This document shows, one piece after another, positions 58,241-64,000 of a stretch of 64,000 nt of DNA. The first letter of the stretch is position 1, and every line of letters begins with the position of its first letter. The position numbers were made by a program, and so were the translations under genes. This DNA comes from Verpa conica (taxonomy: Eukaryota > Ascomycota > Pezizomycetes > Pezizales > Morchellaceae), in the NCBI GenBank assembly GCA_033030425.1, contig JAUFSD010000005.1, positions 248,001 to 312,000 on the forward strand, given 5' to 3'. Under the pieces are notes generated by a model. It saw nothing but the letters and a program-made list of their open reading frames with translations. It was not told the DNA's origin and did no database searches.

Positions 58241-58697
58241 ATGTCTCATCTCACATACTACGACTACCCTGGTGTCGGTGTACGCAACAGAAAAGAGCTC
58301 CATTACAGCCAAGCCTGTCGAATTGGCGACAGAATTGAGTGTTCTGGGCAAGGTACATATTTCTTGAACTATAGAATCAGTGCAAACTAAAACCCCAGCA
58401 GGTGGATGGGACCCCAAAACCGGCGAAATCCTTAAAGGTGTCGAGGAGCAGATCGATCAAGCTTTCGCAAACGTCGACATCACTCTCAGAGATGCCGGCG
58501 GAAAAGGCTGGTCACAGGTCTACAAGATCCGGACTTATCATGTCACGATTGACGATAAAGTTTTTAGTGCTCTGCTTCGTAATATGAAAAAATGGTGCCC
58601 GGACCATGGTCCACTGTGGACAATGGTTGGTGTTAAAAGGCTTGCGGAGGAGGCGATGGATGTTGAGATTGAGGTTGAAGCTCATGATCCTAAATAG
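58241..58697 (+). CDS. RidA/YjgF-fold protein lacking the catalytic arginine
   Basis: Two exons (58241-58352 and 58402-58697; 49-nt intron) encode 135 aa, normal for the family. RidA proteins are trimers that hydrolyse reactive imines from PLP enzymes. Recognisable parts are ACRIGDRIECSGQGGWDPKT, EEQIDQAFANVDITLRDAGG, KIRTYHVTIDDKV and GPLWTMVGVKRLAEEAMDVE. In active RidA the P-x-R-x-x-V-x-V strand carries the catalytic Arg; here the equivalent reads P-L-W-T-M-V-G-V, so Trp replaces Arg. Classical imine deaminase activity is therefore doubtful. It probably belongs to a Rid subgroup of unknown role. Confidence 0.87.
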
Positions 58698-59175
58698 GTA
58701 TTAGATGTATTGTTACTTTCGGTGCTTAAGACACATCAGGGTTTTATCTTTGCCAACGACTAGTGTAGAAGCAGAAGTTGATGGTGGCTATGGGTAGATG
58801 GGTCTTAAGTTTTAATTACCCACAAGAAAACGAAAGGTTTAAGATACAAGAGCATGATCTAGACACTATAGGCCAGGTGAAAAACTACAGAGAGTACTCG
58901 AAACCTGTATAAAGTCCAAAATCTGATATTGAAAATTCTAGACCAGGCAAGGGTGAGAATGAGCAAGAGACTAGTCGACTCGTGGCTTGTATCTGGTAAA
59001 AAATACAAAGAGAAGTGTACACATTGGTCTTTCTCTTGACTATCACCCCTCTTGTGTTCATATAGTTATGCAGCAACGTATCCCCCCCCACAAATTCCAT
59101 ACAACTTCAGGAGATTTCAAATCCCCCCAAATCCCAAAGCCACAACTAACAACACCGCATTGAATCATAATCAAC
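58698..59175. other. Intergenic
   Basis: 3' side of the RidA-like gene and leader of the secreted protein gene; no other feature. Confidence 0.5.
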
Positions 59176-59658
59176 ATGAAGTCGATCCATCTCGCCATCC
59201 TTTTGTTCTCTTTCCAATTCTCAAAGCTCGCTGTTCCCACAGCTGCTAAAGATATCATTCCCCCTACGCCCTCGTGGCTAGAAAATCCCCTCTACCCCCG
59301 TACTGAAAACTCCAGCTCAAAACCCACCGACTTCGTCTGCAAAACCACCCCTCGCTCCCCCTTCAGCAATCACGTCGTTTTTGGGACAGATGAGATGAAA
59401 ACAGAACAGGGTCATCATTGGTGCACACAAGAAAATCGACAAGGCTCAATGTGCACACAATTGATTGACTACGGCACTGCTTCTATTATCATGTGCGGGG
59501 AATATAGAACTAAGCTTAGATGTAACGCTATTGCAGATGCAATCGACAAACTCGGCAAAGTTTGTGGCAAGAATTTGGATGGCCAGTCTAGAGTGGCTGG
59601 GCGGGCCATCTTCAAGTGGGGGTATGTGGAGATTTCGGATAAACGGGTTTCAGACTAG
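59176..59658 (+). CDS. Small secreted cysteine-containing protein
   Basis: Single exon, 160 aa. The signal peptide is clear (MKSIHLAILLFSFQFSKLAV, cleavage near PTAA). The mature part has six Cys (FVCK, HWCTQ, SMCTQ, IMCGE, LRCNA, KVCGK), an even number suited to disulfides, and ends FKWGYVEISDKRVSD. No membrane segment or GPI site is seen. Size, signal peptide and even Cys count are those of fungal secreted effector-like proteins; no family is recognised and the role is not inferable from sequence. No toxin signature is apparent. Confidence 0.75.
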   Translation: MKSIHLAILLFSFQFSKLAVPTAAKDIIPPTPSWLENPLYPRTENSSSKPTDFVCKTTPRSPFSNHVVFGTDEMKTEQGHHWCTQENRQGSMCTQLIDYGTASIIMCGEYRTKLRCNAIADAIDKLGKVCGKNLDGQSRVAGRAIFKWGYVEISDKRVSD

Positions 59659-60680
59659 CTAGAATCATATGAATAACCCCTAAGCTTATATTACATGCTA
59701 CTGCTATCTCTGGATTTGTGTATTCATGTTACTTTGATGGGGTCGAACCTGCTTATGGAGGATAAGGTCTAAAAAGGCCACGGTTTTATTACTACGTGTA
59801 TGTAGTATTGTAAAGGGAAAAATTTGTTTTTTGCGTTAGATTCTATTACATGCTTTATTATGGATAGATTTTAATATTAGTCATAGGTTTTTGCAATCCT
59901 GGTCTTAGTAATTGATAGAAGTCGGATAGCTCCTCTAGAAAGCCTAGACTTGCCACCCGGAAGTGAAGCAAGTAAAATTTCCATTAACTACTATCGGTGT
60001 TGGAATTCGTTGAGTAAAACAAAAAAATTTTCTGTCATCCGATAAAACCCTTCCAATATGCCACTTCTAAAAACCCAACCCAATGCAACCCAAGCAGGAT
60101 GATTGAACCGAAGTAAAATATGAGCGGTTAGCTCTTTTTCCGCTTTCAGTGAGAATGAGTCTTTGCATATATGAGCTATATAATACTATTCGACGACTAC
60201 TCAATCGCACAGAAAATCGTTGAGCCGACACTTTGTAAGCCCCCTCTATTATAGCCTATATCAAGTATAATGGGTTCACTAATGCGGGTAAATTATTTAA
60301 AATACCAAATGCGACCCTCGGATTAATTATAATAACAAAAACTGTTTTAGTAGTGTATTGGTGGTATTTACAATCGGACCATGCCCCCTAGCGTCTGCAT
60401 GGGATTTTACTAAGTCCAACCTCAGACCCACACCACTCATCCAGCAAACGGTACCCCATTAAGAACTAATAGAAGTATGCGAGTTCTGTTTACATAGTTA
60501 GTACCCATCCCGAATATTTCTAATTATTCAAAAAAAAAAAAAAAGTGTATTAATTGAATAATCTAAAGTACTTATTAGATAAAGAAAAATTTTGCAAAGT
60601 CTATGAACGAAATTCTCTGAAATTCCTGCCCAATTTTACCCATACCCTACACTCCCAATGAAATAATGAAGTACAACTCG
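59659..60680. other. Intergenic, AT-rich
   Basis: No gene seen; an A-run lies at about 60530-60544. Confidence 0.55.
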
Positions 60681-61898
60681 TCATGCCCCGTTCCTTTTCA
60701 ATAATATCTCCACCGCTTTGTGCGGAAAGCTATGAGCCCAAAGTGAAGCTAGATAAATCGCCGTTTTTCCATCAGAATTTCTGGAATTAATATCGGCACC
60801 TTCTCTGAGCAAATGCGCGACCACAGATTCGTGGCCATATTTTGCTGCTAGGTGAAGGGGCGTGTTCCCAGAGTGGTTCCTAGCGTTGATATCGGCACCA
60901 ATCTTAAGTAATAGCTTCGATAGAACCTCGTCTCCATTCTCCGCGGCTATATGAAGTGCCGTTGCCCCGTGGCGGTCTCGCGTCGAAAAATCAGCTCCGT
61001 TCAATAGGAGCAGCTCTGCGACAGATTCGAACCGGTACAGGACCACTAAGTGCAGAGCTGTCATCCCGCAGGCATCCTTTAGGTTTGGATCAGCTCCTCT
61101 TTGCAATAACAATGCGACTACTGATTCTTTATCGTGTTTGGCGGCAAGGTGGAGAGGTGTGTCGGTAACTTTGGAATTTACACTAGCACCATTGTCTAAT
61201 AGGAGCTCGACCAGCTTTATTTGGCCGCCTCTGGCCGCTAGGTGGAGCGGTGTATAGCCCAAGAGGTCAACGCGACTAACATCAGCGCATTGGCTCTGTA
61301 ACGTTCCGAATTGTAGGAGTTGCATGTGCGTGTCGATACGAGCTCTTTTACGAAGCAACAGCTTAGCCGATACCTCATCCCCCTCCCATGCTGCTAAGTG
61401 GAGCACTGTTTGCTGGCTGATATTGATAAGAACCTCAGTGCTAGCACCTCTATCCAATAGTAGCTTGAACAATGCTCTACGCTTGTTCTCGAACGCCCAA
61501 TGAAGACTTGTCCATGTCTTGCTGTTCTCGTTGACAACTAGGAATGCCCCTTTTTTCAACACCTGCTTGACAACCTCGCCACTACACTTTGAAGGGCCCT
61601 CAAACAGCAGCTTAAGCTTATTGCTAAGGGGGTTTTCGTCGTAGGTACAGATGTCCTCGATAACAATCTTCGGGCCTTTCTCCAGCACTAGGCGAACCAT
61701 CGCTTCGTGCCCAACTACCGCAGCCCAAAAAAGTGCCGTCAACGCGAACTTCTTGTCCTTAACCGCAGATTTGTGGAGATCCGACATCAACAAGGCTGCG
61801 AGACGGCGATTCGTCAAAACTAAAGCATGTAGGTCGTTTGGAGGGAGCTCCTTCGCGACTGGTAAAAGGAGCTCATTCGGTAGATCGAGAAGGGACAT
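60681..61898 (-). CDS. F-box / ankyrin-repeat protein
   Basis: Intron-free frame of 405 aa from ATG 61898 (MSLLDLPNELLLPVAKELPP). The F-box is at residues 1-45. About nine ankyrin repeats follow, e.g. ALTALFWAAVVGHEAMVRLV, TWTSLHWAFENKRRALFKLL, GYTPLHLAARGGQIKLVELL, MTALHLVVLYRFESVAELLL, GATALHIAAENGDEVLSKLL and GNTPLHLAAKYGHESVVAHL. It is predicted to be an SCF substrate adaptor with an ankyrin target-binding stack. A frame extension above the ATG starts with TTG and was discarded. It shares the LPNELLL F-box opening with the gene at 14993, so the two are paralogues. Confidence 0.85.
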   Translation of the reverse strand: MSLLDLPNELLLPVAKELPPNDLHALVLTNRRLAALLMSDLHKSAVKDKKFALTALFWAAVVGHEAMVRLVLEKGPKIVIEDICTYDENPLSNKLKLLFEGPSKCSGEVVKQVLKKGAFLVVNENSKTWTSLHWAFENKRRALFKLLLDRGASTEVLINISQQTVLHLAAWEGDEVSAKLLLRKRARIDTHMQLLQFGTLQSQCADVSRVDLLGYTPLHLAARGGQIKLVELLLDNGASVNSKVTDTPLHLAAKHDKESVVALLLQRGADPNLKDACGMTALHLVVLYRFESVAELLLLNGADFSTRDRHGATALHIAAENGDEVLSKLLLKIGADINARNHSGNTPLHLAAKYGHESVVAHLLREGADINSRNSDGKTAIYLASLWAHSFPHKAVEILLKRNGA

Positions 61899-62959
61899 GT
61901 TTGGTGTTCTTTCAACTGACAGGGGTCTCGTACTGATGCTGGACTGGCTACTGTCAACAATTTGATCTCGCAATTAGGGCATCAATTTGCACTCACCTCC
62001 TGAAATTCGAGAAGCTTTGTAACCTGATTACGATCGCGATGAGCACGACAAGCCTCGTGTCATCCACGTCGCCCCCACCCTAACCCTACAAATACTCATC
62101 CCCAGCCACATGCATTAGCTGGGACCACTTTTGAAAGAAAACCCTCAAAGTTCCACAAGATTTCAACCATTGGTCCCTTATAAAGTACCCTAAGAAAAAA
62201 TATTGGGTTGTAAATTTTTTTGTATGAAAATGAAAATAAAAACATGTTGCATGTTAATAAAGGTACCTCGGATGTTATTAGTACTGCATTGGAGTTATGT
62301 CTCAGCTAAACCGCGTTCGCGAGTGATAACTGATGATTTTGAGAAGTCAATATTTGCAATATCAGCGCTAAAGAGTTTAAGTGGAGTTTATATTTAGAAT
62401 TTCCCACCAGTCTTATATATATAAGATTAGACCTATTTCGTGACCAATCCGAGCCTAGGGTTAAGCCAGTTCCCAAATAGTCATCCTGCATCGTACCTAG
62501 TGTGTCGTGACGTGCCATTCACTAATCCTTCCGACTAAGGATCATCCGAACATAGCATAGAATTTGAAAGAGACTCCTGTGAATATATCACAAAGAGAAG
62601 AACAAGATAAATCACTTTGATGACTTCCCCAGTCCCTTGGATATCGTCAAGCGCCGCCAACATCCTTTGCACTAAATCTATCGCCTTGATACAGTAAAAC
62701 ACGCAAAAGCGATCCCACCGGCCCACGACAAAAGTAAATGCAAGCAAAAAAAATTAGAAGAGAAGAGAAAAAAGAAAGCCGTGTATTTTCAAACATCACT
62801 CATCATCACCAGCCACGAGAGAAGAGTTACACACAAAAAAATAGAAGAAAAGCACGCTCGGAGTACCAGGTACTAAGTAGTTCGTGTCTTTTCGAGAGAA
62901 AACAAGAGGCAGGATTATACAGGTACTGTCTTTCCTTTTCGGGTCATAGCTTGAATTCC
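61899..62959. other. Intergenic between two minus-strand genes
   Basis: Promoter of the F-box/ankyrin gene and the 3' side of cofilin. AT-rich; no supported gene. Confidence 0.5.
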
Positions 62960-63826
62960 TCATTTCTTGATAAACTTCTCCAAGACAGTTTCGTGTGAGA
63001 CTTCGCTGAAATCGGTTCCTTGGATTTCGGCGTGAATGCCTGTCAGAGAGCGGCGGAGAGCATCCTTTGAGGAGGCGTAAACCATTTTAGACTGTGGCCC
63101 TGGAATCAGCATCTTGTTAATGTGGGATGGGGTGAAATTCCATACCCTGACTGGGGCATCATCGGGAGACCAGGCATAGAAACAGAGCTTGTTTCTGCAC
63201 AGATACCTTAGTTAGCACGTGAGCATCAATGTAGAGAACGATACTCCAAGTATAAAGCTAGAGATATGGCATCAAGTAGAAGTGATAAGGTCAATATCCG
63301 ACAGAAAGTACAGGCTAATAAGAGTGCCCGGATATTACACTATGGATAGGTGATTCAGTATTGATTCAAAGGGAGATTATATGTACCTCGTTCCTTCACC
63401 ACCTTCCAATTCAAATTCGAAGTCATAGATCGCGTATCGGCACTCAGCTTCAGGCAGATCTCCAAGAAAAGTGTCGTAACTAGATTCTTCACTCGACTTT
63501 TCGACTACGATAGATTTCTTGTCGTCGCTAAGTTTGTAGATAATGTATTTAAGCTTTTTCCCTAGCTTAAGTTCCTCGAATGTAGGAACACATTCCTTCG
63601 CAAGACCAACTCTAGTAACAGAAGAATGAAGGTTAGCTCGATACTTGTACAAAGTCCTAGACAAGACACAGAGCGGACTCGTGATAAAGACGCGGCCTTT
63701 GTAAAAACAGGGGTATATTTCAGGGGTGATACCCAGAGCGAGACTACAACAAAAGTAACGTCAGTAAACAGAGTCCCAAATCTCAAAAGAGGAATAGTTT
63801 GGATCTGAAGAAATGAATAGTACCAT
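62960..63826 (-). CDS. COF1: Cofilin (ADF/cofilin actin-severing protein)
   Basis: Five exons encode 139 aa: ATG alone (63826-63824), an 11-nt micro-exon (63743-63733), 63611-63387, 63194-63146 and 63091-62960. Cofilin binds and severs ADP-actin filaments. The product begins [20 protein letters not shown]; the N-terminal Ser region is the usual phospho-regulated site. Hallmarks are [40 protein letters not shown], the WSPDDAPVR strand, the actin-binding helix [16 protein letters not shown], and [20 protein letters not shown]. The fourth intron (54 nt, 63145-63092) is in frame, so it can be mistaken for coding sequence; removing it restores the family junction PVR/SKM. Confidence 0.95.
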
Positions 63827-64000
63827 AGTGACAAGGAGCTTTAAGAGATGAGAGTTGATCTATCTCAGGGGAAAAACAAAGTCAGTAATGCGGGGTCACC
63901 ACGTCAACGATGTGAGCTGAGATGGAAAATAATAATCCAAGCGGTGGGATGGCAAGAGGTGATGCTCTATTATTGAACGGGAGAGGGAGCAAACCTATTT
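63827..64000. other. Cofilin leader and promoter, cut by window end
   Basis: Pyrimidine-rich on the minus strand next to the start codon. The window ends before any further gene. Confidence 0.5.

Noticed and set aside
1..64000. CRISPR arrays, insertion sequences, viral or prophage genes, ribosomal RNA
   Set aside because: No spaced direct repeats, transposase, integrase, reverse transcriptase, capsid or rRNA sequence was recognised; the intron-rich eukaryotic context also argues against bacterial features.

Overview
The window reads as nuclear DNA of a filamentous ascomycete (Pezizomycotina). Short introns with GT...AG borders and CTAAC-like branch sites interrupt most genes. The recognisable proteins are single-copy eukaryotic housekeeping types: alpha-tubulin, phosphofructokinase with the fungal N-terminal extension, Ufd1, Rad57, Rad14/XPA, heat shock factor, striatin and cofilin. 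Nine introns in alpha-tubulin and start codons isolated on their own exons would fit an early-diverging lineage such as Orbiliomycetes or Pezizomycetes; that placement is inference. All gene models were spliced by hand, and exon lengths were checked for phase.

Layout. 0-3.2 kb: two tandem paralogues with a Myb/SANT-like fungal domain and SUMO-type tails. 3.7-6.9 kb: a probable Pga1 ER protein diverging from alpha-tubulin. 9-10.2 kb: a PhyH-type Fe(II)/2-oxoglutarate dioxygenase. 11-21.2 kb: four F-box proteins (F-box only, F-box/LRR, F-box/ankyrin, and F-box with a basic RG-rich tail) plus a small conserved disordered protein. 24.3-31.4 kb, minus strand: Rad57, Ufd1 and phosphofructokinase. 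36-44.4 kb, minus strand: a HAM1-like protein and striatin. 46-52.3 kb: a small acidic-tailed ORF, Rad14/XPA, and divergent HSF1. 56-63.8 kb: an unknown protein, an intron-containing tRNA-Gly(GCC), a RidA-fold protein, a small secreted Cys-containing protein, a second F-box/ankyrin protein, and cofilin.

Between these lie long gene-poor AT-rich stretches (15.7-18.6, 21.3-24.3, 31.9-36.0, 38.9-41.8 and 52.3-56.0 kb). I see no intact transposon, CRISPR array, IS element or rRNA. One 110-bp tandem duplication at 54.6 kb has diverged mostly by transitions, as RIP would do. The genes do not form an obvious pathway or metabolite cluster. The most distinctive accessory content is the F-box concentration and the SUMO-motif paralogue pair. 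I found no convincing new multi-gene system.
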